Assembly: GCA_016786865.1 (NCBI GenBank)
Contig: JAEUVE010000008.1
Location: forward strand, 1-64,000
From: Sediminibacterium sp.
GTDB lineage: Bacteria > Bacteroidota > Bacteroidia > Chitinophagales > Chitinophagaceae
DNA length: 64,000 nucleotides
Reading direction: 5' to 3'
Notes under the pieces: generated by a model
The model's input: only the letters and a program-made list of their open reading frames with translations
What the model was told of the DNA's origin: nothing
Databases searched by the model: none
Position numbers and translations under genes: made by a program
In this document: positions 46,075 through 55,332 of the stretch, one piece after another
Position numbering within the stretch: position 1 is the first letter of the stretch
Layout: each line of letters opens with the position of its first letter

Positions 46075-47019
46075 TTAAGCCTGCTGCAGTTGTTTTTCAG
46101 ACAACCATTTGTTTCTTCCGTAACCGGGAATCACATGTTTTTCGCTGTGATAGGAAGAACGAACCAGCGGACCACTTTCAACATAATCCAATCCGATGCT
46201 GTAACCGATTTCTCTCAGTTCCGCAAATTCATCGGGATGCACAAAACGCTGAACGGGCAGGTGGCGTTTGGTTGGCTGAAGGTATTGTCCCAGGGTAAGT
46301 ACATCCGTACCCACTTCCACCAGATCCTTCATGGTCTGTATCACTTCTTCCCTTGTTTCTCCCAGTCCGAGCATGATACCGGTTTTGGTGCGCATGCCTC
46401 CTTTTTTCAGGGTTTCCAGTACTTCCAGGCTGCGGCGGTATTTTGCCTGTACCCGAACCTGTTTGGTAATGCGCTCTACGGTTTCCATGTTGTGACTCAC
46501 CACTTCAGGAGCCGCATCAATAATGCGCTGTATCTGGTCTTTAAAGCCCCTGAAATCCGGGATCAGGGTTTCCAACGTTGTATTGGGATTGAGGGTTTTC
46601 ACCGCTTTAATAGTATTGTACCAGATGATGGATCCGCCGTCTTTCAGTTCATCTCTGTCTACACTGGTAATCACCGCGTGTTTTACCTTCATCAGGTGAA
46701 TGGCTTCTGCTACCCGTTGCGGTTCGTCCCAGTCTACCGCATCCGGACGACCGGTTGCCACTGCACAAAAGCCACAGCTTCTGGTACAAACATTACCCAG
46801 GATCATAAATGTTGCCGTTCCTTCTCCCCAGCACTCTCCCATATTGGGGCAGTTGCCGCTTTCGCAGATGGTATGAAGCTTATGGGTATCTACCAGACCC
46901 CTTACGTGCTTGTAACTCTCCCCCAGGGGCAGTTTAACCCGCAACCAGTTGGGTTTTTTCAATGGGGTTACAACAGAGGAATCCGTGTCTATTTTGGGTA
47001 CAACAGGTAATTCTTGCAT
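46075..47019 (-). CDS. lipA: Lipoyl synthase
   Basis: A radical-SAM enzyme of about 314 residues that inserts two sulfurs into octanoyl groups to make lipoate. Both clusters are visible: the auxiliary cluster [12 protein letters not shown] and the radical-[11 protein letters not shown] (CxxxCxxC). A C-terminal serine-containing segment completes the LipA layout. I prefer the ATG beginning MQELPVV; an upstream TTG would add 10 residues. lipB is not adjacent. It follows an unrelated secreted-protein gene after 36 nt. Confidence 0.95.
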   Translation of the reverse strand: MQELPVVPKIDTDSSVVTPLKKPNWLRVKLPLGESYKHVRGLVDTHKLHTICESGNCPNMGECWGEGTATFMILGNVCTRSCGFCAVATGRPDAVDWDEPQRVAEAIHLMKVKHAVITSVDRDELKDGGSIIWYNTIKAVKTLNPNTTLETLIPDFRGFKDQIQRIIDAAPEVVSHNMETVERITKQVRVQAKYRRSLEVLETLKKGGMRTKTGIMLGLGETREEVIQTMKDLVEVGTDVLTLGQYLQPTKRHLPVQRFVHPDEFAELREIGYSIGLDYVESGPLVRSSYHSEKHVIPGYGRNKWLSEKQLQQA

Positions 47020-47055
47020 GGTATGCTCAGATTCAGAAATGAGCGGCAAATTTAG

Positions 47056-47883
47056 TTACTTTCTCTTACCGAACGTAATTGCCACATAGGCATTAAAAAA
47101 GAAGCTTTTTTCCTTGTTCAGCAGCAAAATGGGCATTTTCTGGCTGTAATATTCTGCATTCACCCCAACTTCAATGGCAGAAAGCATTTCATTGTAGCGG
47201 CCATAGTCGAAGCGCAGGGCAGCCCTGGCATGGGCCCCCGGAACAATTTTGGTTTCACCAATCCCCTTCGTAAGCCCACTCTTGCCCAGGATAATGGTGG
47301 GATCCAGGAAAAGGGCTTCGTTTTCCGGTGTATAGCGGATGCTTTCGCGACGGTTGGTATTCGGATTCTGTATTTCGAGATAATAAGGTTTCATCAAACC
47401 TGCGGTAATACCACCACCATAAATTGCAGAAACGGCAACACCATTCTTGTTCCCCTTACCACCAATCATTCTTTGTTGCCCTATTCCTGCTTTCAGGTAG
47501 TAGAAATTATTTTGCTTTCCATAAATGTAGCTGGATACAATAATAAAACCAGAAGAGGCGGTAATTGTAGGAACGCGTTCTTCCTTGGGATGTTTGCGCT
47601 CTCCAAACTCCAGCCACCAGAGATTGGTTTTAGTGATGGTTTTGTATTTTCCGTGCTCATAGTATGCGCCCCAGCCGTCGGTATTCAGCTTAATACCAAA
47701 TGCGCCCTGCTTCTGATAAATCAGTGCACCCTCTTCTTCCTGCTTAATCAGCTGGTTGATCTTCTCTCTCTTCTCCGCCTTCTTCTGATTACGCGAAAGC
47801 ACATTGGACGCAGGCTTTTGCTGAGCCAGCACTGTAGTTCCGCAAAAAACGAAAAGCACAAAAATTAGTTTCTTCACTTCCAT
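47056..47883 (-). CDS. Conserved exported protein, probable small outer-membrane protein
   Basis: A 275-residue protein not assignable to a characterised family. Signal peptide about 1-20 (ends VLAQ), then a basic, helical linker (about 26-50), then alternating aromatic/polar strands (GIKLNTDGWGAYYEHGKY, NLWWLEFGERKHP, NFYYLKAGIGQQRMIGG) ending in a strand rich in aromatic residues. That pattern suggests a small outer-membrane beta barrel. Function unknown. Same strand as lipA downstream. Confidence 0.7.
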   Translation of the reverse strand: MEVKKLIFVLFVFCGTTVLAQQKPASNVLSRNQKKAEKREKINQLIKQEEEGALIYQKQGAFGIKLNTDGWGAYYEHGKYKTITKTNLWWLEFGERKHPKEERVPTITASSGFIIVSSYIYGKQNNFYYLKAGIGQQRMIGGKGNKNGVAVSAIYGGGITAGLMKPYYLEIQNPNTNRRESIRYTPENEALFLDPTIILGKSGLTKGIGETKIVPGAHARAALRFDYGRYNEMLSAIEVGVNAEYYSQKMPILLLNKEKSFFFNAYVAITFGKRK

Positions 47884-47922
47884 GTGATTTGTTACGTGTA
47901 AATTTATGGCAAAATTGATGCA

Positions 47923-48327
47923 ATGACTTCACAAATTATTTATAAAGGTGATTTAAGATGCACCGCTACACACCTCCAGAGCGGAACCGTTATCGAGACC
48001 GATGCGCCAACAGACAACAAGGGCAAGGGAGCTCGTTTTTCTCCTACCGATCTGGTTGCTACCGGCCTGGGACTCTGCATGATCACCACCATGGGCATCA
48101 AGGCCGAAACAATGGGTATTCAGCTGGATGGAACTACTGCAGATGTTACCAAAGTAATGGCCAGTGACCCCAGAAGAATCAGTAAAGTGGTCGTGCACAT
48201 CAGCTTTCCAAAGTCGCTGAATCTGGATGAGAAACAAAAAGAGATCCTGGAAAGAACTGCGCGCACCTGCCCTGTTGAAAGATCACTGCACCCCGATGTA
48301 GAACTCGATTTTCAGTTCAACTGGTAA
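47923..48327 (+). CDS. OsmC family protein
   Basis: A 134-residue OsmC-fold protein. The two conserved redox cysteines are present, in GLGLCMITTMG (helix) and RTCPVERSL. It belongs to the YhfA-like branch rather than the classical organic-hydroperoxide reductases, judging by the compact length and PTDLVATGLGLC motif. It reduces peroxides with thiols in related proteins. A second, different OsmC protein is encoded at 57.5 kb. Confidence 0.9.
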   Translation: MTSQIIYKGDLRCTATHLQSGTVIETDAPTDNKGKGARFSPTDLVATGLGLCMITTMGIKAETMGIQLDGTTADVTKVMASDPRRISKVVVHISFPKSLNLDEKQKEILERTARTCPVERSLHPDVELDFQFNW

Positions 48328-48375
48328 TTAAGACCCCGGATCATTCGTTATCGTTGCCTGTATCCTTCATGTTAA

Positions 48376-48960
48376 TTACAGACCCATTTTTTGCAGGGTT
48401 TGTACCACCGTGCTTACAGGAAGCCCCATTACATTGTAAAAGTCGCCGGTGATGGATGCGATACCCGTAACCCCGATCCATTCCTGGATGGCATAGGCGC
48501 CGGCTTTATCGAAGGGCTTGTATTTGTCTACATAAAAAGCAATCTGCTCAGGACTAAGCGCATGAAACTGCACATGTGTGGTAACGGCAAACTGTTGCCT
48601 GTTGGAGCCATGCAATAAAACCACACCGGTAATTACCCGGTGATCCTTACCGGACAAACGGCTGAGTATGGCAATAGCTTCATTCCGGTCTGCCGGCTTA
48701 TTGATCACTTCCTCCCCCAGTACCACAATGGTATCTGCCGCAAGGATCACCTGCTCAGGGTCCCATTGATGAAGGGCTTTAAGGTGTTCACTTACGGCCA
48801 GCGCTTTGTTCGATGCAATATAAACAGGCACTTCTTCCACCGGCATACTGGCGGGGAAATGTTCATCGGTGGATTGAACCACTACTTTAAAAGGTATTTC
48901 GGCCCATTCAAGCAATTGCTTTCTGCGCGGCGACTGGGAGGCTAAAATGATTTCCTTCAT
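48376..48960 (-). CDS. Maf-family nucleotide pyrophosphatase
   Basis: A 194-residue Maf protein. The signature SQSPRRKQLLEWA is at 8-20, and AADTIVVLGEEVINKP and QEWIGVTGIASITGDFYNVMGLPV complete the fold. Members hydrolyse non-canonical or modified nucleoside triphosphates such as dTTP, UTP and m7GTP; the exact preference is not deducible. Last gene of the fdx-iscX-kdsC-ubiA-maf run, 10 nt after ubiA. Confidence 0.93.
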   Translation of the reverse strand: MKEIILASQSPRRKQLLEWAEIPFKVVVQSTDEHFPASMPVEEVPVYIASNKALAVSEHLKALHQWDPEQVILAADTIVVLGEEVINKPADRNEAIAILSRLSGKDHRVITGVVLLHGSNRQQFAVTTHVQFHALSPEQIAFYVDKYKPFDKAGAYAIQEWIGVTGIASITGDFYNVMGLPVSTVVQTLQKMGL

Positions 48961-48970
48961 GAACTAAAAA

Positions 48971-49912
48971 CTAAAGATAAAATTTAAAGAACAGCATCGA
49001 GAGAATACCCGTAAACATTACGAGTTTAACCAGGCTGCTGATGCGGTGATAGTCTTCGGGTTTGGATGCACGGATCAACAAACGAAGCACCATCAACAGC
49101 GGTGCAACAACCAACAGCAGGGAGTAGAGTACACTTTGCCACCAGCCAAGGCCAAGCGCATAAATCTGGAGAATGAGCAGTGCTGCAATCAGTACAGTTG
49201 TCCATACCGCAACAAATACCTTACTGGCATTGATGCCCCAGACAATCGGCATGGTTGTACATCCGTAACGTCGGTCTCCTTCAATATCTTCCATGTCTTT
49301 AATTACTTCGCGGATCAGGGAGATCACAAATGCAAAAGAGGTATACACCACCATCAGGCGAAAGAACCTGGCTTCCTGTTGCTGTACAGCAAGCAGTTTA
49401 CTGATGTTTAGGGGATACTTAGAAAAAAACAAGACTCCGATCACCCAGGCTGTAAGCAGGGAAATCAACACATTCCCTACCAGTAATTTTTTCTTGAATG
49501 TGGTAGAGTAAAACCAGAGAGCTACAACGGAGAGCATATTGGCCAGTACAAGGTGCCAGTACTGGTTTACCGGTAAGGCAAATGTGGTAAAGAAAATTCC
49601 GGTGAGGCTCAGAAACATATGCCAGAAAATAACCCATCTCCTGCCAATAATCCGGTTCACAACCACTTTATCGGGTTTGTTTACCTGATCTATATTCTGG
49701 TCGAAATAATCATTGATGATGTAACCCGCAGCTGCAATAAAAACAGAAGCCAGCACCAGGGCAGCAAAGCGAATTCCTTCAGCAGGATTGCTGATGCGGA
49801 TATCCGGGTATATCCGCTCATAGATGCAAACCTCAAACAGGAGCTGTGTTAAAACAATGAACAGCAGATTGGGCCATCTGATCAGTCTTAAAAATGCGGC
49901 TACCAGTTTCAA
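48971..49912 (-). CDS. UbiA-family prenyltransferase
   Basis: A 313-residue integral membrane enzyme with about eight helices. Two Asp-rich motifs bind Mg-diphosphate: NDYFDQNIDQVNKPDK (67-82) and EDIEGDRRYG. The sequence resembles the geranylgeranylglycerol-phosphate geranylgeranyltransferase-like group that is widespread in Bacteroidota, but menaquinone-type prenylation cannot be ruled out. Neighbours (KdsC, Maf) give no direct clue to the acceptor. Confidence 0.88.
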   Translation of the reverse strand: MKLVAAFLRLIRWPNLLFIVLTQLLFEVCIYERIYPDIRISNPAEGIRFAALVLASVFIAAAGYIINDYFDQNIDQVNKPDKVVVNRIIGRRWVIFWHMFLSLTGIFFTTFALPVNQYWHLVLANMLSVVALWFYSTTFKKKLLVGNVLISLLTAWVIGVLFFSKYPLNISKLLAVQQQEARFFRLMVVYTSFAFVISLIREVIKDMEDIEGDRRYGCTTMPIVWGINASKVFVAVWTTVLIAALLILQIYALGLGWWQSVLYSLLLVVAPLLMVLRLLIRASKPEDYHRISSLVKLVMFTGILSMLFFKFYL

Positions 49913-49948
49913 AAGACGGTTTTATAAAATGAATAGATGTATACCTCA

Positions 49949-50467
49949 TTACTGTGCCGGAACCAGCACATCTTCGTTCCAGTCTCCGCGCAGCTTCATT
50001 GCTTTTTCAATCACCTCCCGTACACATCCCGCTCCGCCAGGCTGTTGAGCAATGTAAACGGAAACAGCCTTTATTTCCGGAACAGCATCGGAGGGGCAGC
50101 AGGGAAATCCGGTAAGCTGCATTACCTGCAGATCCGGAATATCGTCTCCCATATAAAGACATGCTTTGGCCGGCAACTGTGCCTGATCCAGGATGGAACG
50201 CAGCAAAGCCGCCTTATCAATCACCTGCATATGCACTTCCGCTACACCAAGTTTGTTTAGCCTGGCTTTTACTTCAGGAGAATTACTACCGGAAATCACT
50301 ACCACCCTGTACCCTTTTTTTACAGCAAGTTGCAAGGCATAGCCATCTTTGATATTCATGGTTCTGGCCAGTAACCCTTCGGGTAAAACCAATACCCTGC
50401 CATCGGTGAGTACACCGTCCACATCAAAAATAAAACAGGTAATATGCTTCAGTTTATCCAGACTCAT
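49949..50467 (-). CDS. KdsC-like HAD phosphatase
   Basis: A 172-residue, cap-less HAD phosphatase of the KdsC type. Motifs: nucleophile loop FDVDGVLTDG (Asp15, Asp17), VISGSNSPEVKARL, a lysine in DKAALL, YMGDDIPDL and the C-terminal GGAGCVREV. KdsC removes phosphate from KDO-8-phosphate in lipopolysaccharide synthesis. No kdsA or kdsB is adjacent, and the canonical SGR is SGS here, so a related sugar-phosphate substrate is possible. Confidence 0.88.
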   Translation of the reverse strand: MSLDKLKHITCFIFDVDGVLTDGRVLVLPEGLLARTMNIKDGYALQLAVKKGYRVVVISGSNSPEVKARLNKLGVAEVHMQVIDKAALLRSILDQAQLPAKACLYMGDDIPDLQVMQLTGFPCCPSDAVPEIKAVSVYIAQQPGGAGCVREVIEKAMKLRGDWNEDVLVPAQ

Positions 50468-50489
50468 TGCGTGTAATGAAGGAGATTAT

Positions 50490-50729
50490 TTATTGCTGGT
50501 TGTCTCTCCACTCGTATACCCATGCACTCTGAATCATTTCCAGGTGACCTTCTGTACTTTGCTCACGGGTACCGGCAAAATTGGGTATCTCCAGAATCCA
50601 TTCCAGCAAATCGGTAAAACGGATCCGGTAAATTTTTCCTTCATTGAAATCACCCCCGAATCGCTCGTAGAGTTTCATGGCAATATCTTCGTGATCATTC
50701 CAGTGAATAGGTGGTTCATAATGACTCAT
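50490..50729 (-). CDS. iscX: Iron-sulfur assembly protein IscX
   Basis: A 79-residue acidic protein of the IscX (YfhJ) family. The opening PPIHWNDHEDIAMKLYERF, then IRFTDLLEWILEI and the C-terminal ESAW-like IQSAWVYEW are the family pattern. IscX binds IscS and tunes cluster assembly with iron. It sits 32 nt after a ferredoxin gene, as in the isc operon, but iscS, iscU and hscBA are absent here. Confidence 0.9.
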   Translation of the reverse strand: MSHYEPPIHWNDHEDIAMKLYERFGGDFNEGKIYRIRFTDLLEWILEIPNFAGTREQSTEGHLEMIQSAWVYEWRDNQQ

Positions 50730-50761
50730 AACAACATGCTTTTAATAATTCTAGCCTAAGA

Positions 50762-51097
50762 TTATTCGCCCAGGAACTGGGTTTGATCAGGTAAAGTAAT
50801 ATGGATTTCTCCGGAACCGTTCTGCAGTATACACTGACAGCCCAGTCGGGAATTGATTCTTGGATTAACAGCCCGGTCGATGAAATCTTCTTCCCGATCG
50901 CTCAGTTCTTCAATGAACTCAGCACCCTGGTCTACATAAAGATGGCAGGTACTGCAGGCACATACAGCCCCGCAATTATGGTGCAATTCAATTTCATTGT
51001 CGAGACAAACTTCCAAGAGGCTCTGGTCCGGGGCAATATTGGTCAGTGTTACCGGCTCCAGGTCTTTTTGCTCAAATTTTATATGGATCGTATACAT
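50762..51097 (-). CDS. fdx: ISC-type [2Fe-2S] ferredoxin
   Basis: A 111-residue adrenodoxin-like ferredoxin. Cluster ligands are Cys42, Cys48, Cys51 and Cys87, the same numbering as in Escherichia coli Fdx; a non-ligand Cys46 is also shared. It donates electrons in iron-sulfur cluster assembly. It heads the leftward unit with iscX, kdsC-like, ubiA-like and maf genes, and has a good promoter. Confidence 0.93.
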   Translation of the reverse strand: MYTIHIKFEQKDLEPVTLTNIAPDQSLLEVCLDNEIELHHNCGAVCACSTCHLYVDQGAEFIEELSDREEDFIDRAVNPRINSRLGCQCILQNGSGEIHITLPDQTQFLGE

Positions 51098-51115
51098 AGT
51101 TGGCTATTTGGCTTG

Positions 51116-51144
51116 CAAAAGTATTTCAATTTATATGTAAACAA
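51116..51144 (-). promoter_or_regulatory. Promoter of the fdx operon
   Basis: On the minus strand TACTTTTG (51116-51123) matches TAnnTTTG, with TTG (51142-51144) 18 nt upstream. It lies 18 nt before the fdx ATG. Confidence 0.55.
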
Positions 51145-51340
51145 TTCTAAAAGAAAAAGTTTATGCAACAAAGGCATTTTTATCCCAAAATGGGAGTTTT
51201 TGTCCAAAAAAGAAAAATGTCTGGCACATATAAAAAATATATTTAATTGATTTTCAGCTGCTTATCGGGTCGGGCTGGTTTGGTACAGTATTGGAATAAT
51301 TTATTATGGAATTGCATCAGTTCATAATAAAAGGAAAATC

Positions 51341-51424
51341 ATGAAATCAGTTCATCTCCCCGACCGCAAAACAGTTACCCTGCTTCTGGCTATTGGTTAT
51401 CTGATGATACTGTTTTATTTATAA
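51341..51424 (+). CDS. Possible 27-residue membrane peptide
   Basis: ATG preceded by AAAGGAAAATC, a fair ribosome-binding sequence, opens a 27-residue frame: a polar start (MKSVHLPDRK) then one hydrophobic helix ending in the stop. The size and shape fit a small membrane peptide, but short frames like this arise by chance and no homolog is known to me. Confidence 0.25.
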   Translation: MKSVHLPDRKTVTLLLAIGYLMILFYL

Positions 51425-51585
51425 AAGCATTGAAAAACCACCGTCTGCAGGTATTTCTGCAGGCGATCCAATTCAAAAAATGGTACAAAGCAGATTATTG
51501 TAAGCAATTTAAGTACCCTGATTTTTATCCCGGTCATGTCTATGGCTGGGATTTTTTATTCGCTACCCCTTGATCCGAACCGGTA

Positions 51586-51593
51586 TATCTTTG
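51586..51593 (+). promoter_or_regulatory. -7 element of the hydrolase gene, probably leaderless
   Basis: TATCTTTG matches TAnnTTTG and ends 4 nt before the ATG at 51598, so the mRNA should begin at or next to the start codon. Confidence 0.5.
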
Positions 51594-51597
51594 CACC

Positions 51598-52482
51598 ATG
51601 AAGCAACAGTTGAAACAGCGGGTATTGATTGGCTACTACAGAACCAAGCTAAAAACAATCGGGTTGGTATCACCTCAGAAAGCCGCAGCAATGGCTTTTG
51701 ACCTTTTCTCCACGCCCAGAAAGCAGGGAGCGAAAAAAAACATACCTGCCGTATTTCACCGGGGAAACCCGGTTTCCGTACAAGTCAATGGAATTACTGT
51801 CCGTGGATTTGAATGGAAAAATGCGGATCCCCAGGCACGGAAAGTATTGATTGTACACGGATTCAGCAGCTATTCTTACAAGTTCGACAGCTACGTGCTG
51901 GCGCTCAAAAAAGCCGGATTTACCGTACTGGCCTTTGATGCACCGGGGCATGGACTGAGCGACGGACGAAAAATCAATGCCCTGATCTACCGCGATACCA
52001 TACTGGCCATTGAACAGGCTTTTGGCCCTTTGTATGGGGTGATTGCTCATTCCCTGGGCGGGCTGGCAGCGGCCCTGGCGTTTGAACAACTCCCCAATGC
52101 CGCAGGCAGGAAACTGGTACTGATTGCCCCTGCAACGGAAACCCGTACCGCCATTGATCAGTTTTTCCGGATGATCCCGGCCTCCCCAAAAGTGGTCAGC
52201 GCTTTTGAAGCCCATATTGAGCAACTGGCCAACCGGCCCATTGCCTATTTTTCAGTAGCCCGGGTCATCCGGAAATTGCCGGCCCCCACCCTCTGGATCC
52301 ACGACCAGGATGACCGCGTTTGCTTATTCGACGACGTAAAACCCCTGTTGTCGGAACAGATTTCCACGTTGGAATTCTTTGTTACCAAGGGTTTGGGACA
52401 TAACAAAATCTACCGGGAACCGGCTACCAAAAACAAGATTATGCATTTTTTGCAGGGAGTACCTGCGGGAGATTTTTTGTGA
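51598..52482 (+). CDS. Alpha/beta-hydrolase
   Basis: A 294-residue hydrolase. The oxyanion strand VHGFS (86-90), AFDAPGHGLSDG (112-123), nucleophile Ser152 in AHSLGG, an Asp in HDQDDRV and a late His in GLGHNKI make a full catalytic triad. The substrate is unknown; esterase or lysophospholipase-like activity is plausible. No signal peptide is seen, so it is probably cytoplasmic. Monocistronic by position. Confidence 0.88.
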   Translation: MKQQLKQRVLIGYYRTKLKTIGLVSPQKAAAMAFDLFSTPRKQGAKKNIPAVFHRGNPVSVQVNGITVRGFEWKNADPQARKVLIVHGFSSYSYKFDSYVLALKKAGFTVLAFDAPGHGLSDGRKINALIYRDTILAIEQAFGPLYGVIAHSLGGLAAALAFEQLPNAAGRKLVLIAPATETRTAIDQFFRMIPASPKVVSAFEAHIEQLANRPIAYFSVARVIRKLPAPTLWIHDQDDRVCLFDDVKPLLSEQISTLEFFVTKGLGHNKIYREPATKNKIMHFLQGVPAGDFL

Positions 52483-52606
52483 TTTGAAGGTTTGACCTAA
52501 TATTGCATGAATAGAATGGAATCCGTATTGTATGAAAGCGGGAACATTTTAACTGGAGAAAGATTTAAAAAAAGCTGAAAAAATCCGTTTCTAACGGTTC
52601 TGGTAC

Positions 52607-55219
52607 ATGGCAAAAAATTTACTGATTGTTGAGTCGCCCGCTAAAGCAAAAACCATTGAAAAAATCCTTGGAAAGGATTTTGAAGTAAAAAGTTGTTACG
52701 GGCATATCAGAGATCTTGAGAAAGACGACATGGGTATTGATGTAAGCAATCATTACCAGCCCCGGTATAAAGTGCCCGAAGAAAAAGAGCGGGTAGTGAA
52801 GGAATTAAAGCAACTGGCCAAAAAAGCAGATGAAGTATGGCTGGCATCGGATGAGGACCGGGAAGGAGAAAGCATCAGCTGGCACCTTGCCGAAGTGCTG
52901 GGACTGGACCCGGGTACCACCAAACGGATCGTATTTCATGAAATTACCGCTCCGGCCATCCGCAAGGCAGTAGACAATCCCCGGATTATTAATATGAACC
53001 TGGTAAATGCCCAGCAGGCCCGAAGGGTACTGGACAGGCTGGTAGGTTTTGAATTGAGCCCCGTATTGTGGAGAAAGATTGGTATGCAGCGAAGCCTCAG
53101 CGCCGGTCGTGTACAGAGTGTTGCCGTGCGACTGATTGTGGAGCGGGAAAGGGAAATCAACCAATTCATTTCGGAAAGTTCATATAAAATAGATGCTTTC
53201 TTTAAAGCTCCGGATATTACCGGCAAACAGGTTGTTTTTAAAGCAGAAGGCCCTGCCAGATTGCATGAGCAGCAGGATGCAGCAGCATTTCTGAACAGTT
53301 GTAAATCGGCCACCTACCAGGTGGGAGACATTCAGGTGAAACCATCCAAGCGTTCTCCATCGGCACCTTTCACCACTTCTACCCTGCAACAGGAAGCTTC
53401 CAGGAAACTTGGGTACAGCGTTAGCCGAACCATGTTGCTGGCACAAAAATTATATGAAAGCGGTAAGATCACTTATATGCGTACAGACAGCATTGCATTG
53501 AGTGAAACAGCGCTTACAGATATCAGTAAGGAGATCAACAACAGCTACGGGAGCAAATACCACCAACCCCGTAAGTTCAAAAATAAAAATGAGAGTGCTC
53601 AGGAAGCACACGAAGCCATCCGACCCACTTATATGGGCAACCATACCGTGGATGATGAAGATACCAAGCGCCTATACGAGCTGATCTGGAAGAGAACCAT
53701 TGCTTCACAAATGAGCGATGCAATCTTCGAAAAGACCACTGCTAAAATTTCGATCAGTACCAACAGCGAACAGTTAACTGCAACCGGAGAAGTAATGCAG
53801 TTCGATGGATTCCTGAAGGTATACAATGAAGGAAAGGACGAGGATGAAGAAGAAAACAACGAAGGTATGCTTCCACCACTGAAATCCGGAGATCAGCTGC
53901 AATTGATGGAAATGCTGGCTGCAGAAAAATTCAGCCGCCCTGCGCCAAGATATACCGAAGCATCTCTGGTAAAAAAACTGGAAGAGCTCGGCATCGGCCG
54001 TCCTTCTACCTACGCACCTACGATTTCTACCATCATGAAGCGGAACTACGTGGAGAAGCGGGATAAAGAAGGGGTAAAAAGAGCAGCCACTATTTTACGA
54101 CTGACCCCGGCCAACCAAATAGAAAAAGAAATCATTCAGGAAAATACCGGTGCAGAAAAAAGCAAACTCTTCCCTACCGATCTGGGAATGGTCGTAACAG
54201 ACTTCCTGAAACAGCATTTCAATAAGGTTATGGATTTTGGCTTTACGGCCAAAATTGAACAGGAGTTCGATGAAATTGCCGAGGGTAAAATGAAGTGGAA
54301 TGCCATGATCGATGGCTTTTACAAACCTTTCCATGAAACCATTGAACATACACTGGAAACAGCGGAACGTGCCAAGGGCGAACGGGAGCTGGGCATAGAT
54401 GAAGCCACCGGAAAACGTGTGATTGCCCGTATGGGTCGCTATGGCCCCATGGTACAGATTGGCGATACTGCCGATGAAAATGAAAAACCAAGATTTGCCA
54501 AACTGAAACCATCGCAGAGCATCGAAACCATCACGATGGAAGAAGCCATGCAGTTGTTCAGCCTGCCCAGAACCATCGGAGAATTTGAAGGACAGGAACT
54601 GGCTGTAAATGTGGGCAGATTCGGACCATACATTAAACTGGGAGAACAGTTTATTTCCATTCCCAAGGGCGAAGACCTGCACGAAATGGATATGGAAAGA
54701 GCCATTGAACTGATCAAGGCCAAGCAGGAAGCAGATGCACCTGTTGCCTTTTACAATGAATTACCGGTTACCAAAGGAAAAGGAAGATTCGGACCATTTA
54801 TTAAGTGGAACGATTTATACATCAATATTCCAAGGGCATATAACTTTGATACACTTTCTCAGCAAGACATCAATGAACTGATCGAAAAGAAAATGGAGAA
54901 GGAAGCCAACCGGTTTATCCGCCAGTGGCCAGAAGAAAAAATAGCCATAGAAAACGGAAGATGGAGTCCTTTTATCCGCTTCCAGAAGAAGATGCTGAAA
55001 CTGGGCAAACAGGCAGATGGCAATAAGCATACAGCTGAAAGTATTGCCGGTATTGAGCTGGAAGAGGTGAAAAAAATGATCGAAGAACAGGTTCCGGGGG
55101 CATTCACAAAAAAAACAAAAGCGGCCACCAAAGGAACAAAAAAAGCCACCCCTAAGAAAGCAGCTAAAAAAGCCGCTACAAAAAAAGCAGCTAAAAAAGC
55201 GGCACCCAAAAAGAAATAA
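52607..55219 (+). CDS. topA: DNA topoisomerase I
   Basis: An 870-residue type IA topoisomerase that relaxes negative supercoils. The Toprim domain is N-terminal (LLIVESPAKAKTIEKIL; the acidic SDEDREGE follows). The active-site tyrosine is Tyr290 in ITYMRTDS. Instead of four-cysteine zinc ribbons, the C-terminal part has repeated GRxGPxxxxG units (ARMGRYGPMVQIG, VGRFGPYIKLG, KGRFGPFIKWN). The last 40 residues are a Lys/Ala-rich tail of KKAA repeats, probably non-specific DNA contact. A terminator follows 21 nt after the stop. Confidence 0.96.
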   Translation: MAKNLLIVESPAKAKTIEKILGKDFEVKSCYGHIRDLEKDDMGIDVSNHYQPRYKVPEEKERVVKELKQLAKKADEVWLASDEDREGESISWHLAEVLGLDPGTTKRIVFHEITAPAIRKAVDNPRIINMNLVNAQQARRVLDRLVGFELSPVLWRKIGMQRSLSAGRVQSVAVRLIVEREREINQFISESSYKIDAFFKAPDITGKQVVFKAEGPARLHEQQDAAAFLNSCKSATYQVGDIQVKPSKRSPSAPFTTSTLQQEASRKLGYSVSRTMLLAQKLYESGKITYMRTDSIALSETALTDISKEINNSYGSKYHQPRKFKNKNESAQEAHEAIRPTYMGNHTVDDEDTKRLYELIWKRTIASQMSDAIFEKTTAKISISTNSEQLTATGEVMQFDGFLKVYNEGKDEDEEENNEGMLPPLKSGDQLQLMEMLAAEKFSRPAPRYTEASLVKKLEELGIGRPSTYAPTISTIMKRNYVEKRDKEGVKRAATILRLTPANQIEKEIIQENTGAEKSKLFPTDLGMVVTDFLKQHFNKVMDFGFTAKIEQEFDEIAEGKMKWNAMIDGFYKPFHETIEHTLETAERAKGERELGIDEATGKRVIARMGRYGPMVQIGDTADENEKPRFAKLKPSQSIETITMEEAMQLFSLPRTIGEFEGQELAVNVGRFGPYIKLGEQFISIPKGEDLHEMDMERAIELIKAKQEADAPVAFYNELPVTKGKGRFGPFIKWNDLYINIPRAYNFDTLSQQDINELIEKKMEKEANRFIRQWPEEKIAIENGRWSPFIRFQKKMLKLGKQADGNKHTAESIAGIELEEVKKMIEEQVPGAFTKKTKAATKGTKKATPKKAAKKAATKKAAKKAAPKKK

Positions 55220-55240
55220 GTACACAAAGTAGTTCAATAA

Positions 55241-55290
55241 AAAACAGGTTATAAAGCAGGACGACCCTTTACTTTATAACCTGTTTTATT
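55241..55290. terminator. Bidirectional terminator between topA and the desaturase gene
   Basis: A perfect 16-bp stem (55241-55256 with 55272-55287) encloses a 15-nt loop and is flanked by A on one side and T on the other. It can end both convergent transcripts. Confidence 0.9.
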
Positions 55291-55332
55291 TTATGGATAA
55301 GCAACTACTGAGGCTGATCGGTTATTTAACGA

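Larger units (their letters stand above)
51145..51597. other. Gene-poor intergenic region
   Basis: About 450 nt between fdx and the hydrolase gene. It contains a small hairpin (TCCCA/TGGGA, 51183-51195), a possible 27-codon reading frame (51341-51424) and a CTGCAG inverted repeat just after it (about 51448-51465). No RNA gene or mobile element is recognisable. Confidence 0.5.

Noticed and set aside
46063..47010. 315-codon open frame on the plus strand opposite lipA
   Set aside because: It mirrors a strongly conserved radical-SAM gene and has an unlikely composition.
48323..48377. Inverted repeat GTAATTAA/TTAATTAC around the OsmC-maf gap
   Set aside because: The arms are short and A/T rich with a loop of about 40 nt, and no T run follows. 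I could not call it a terminator.
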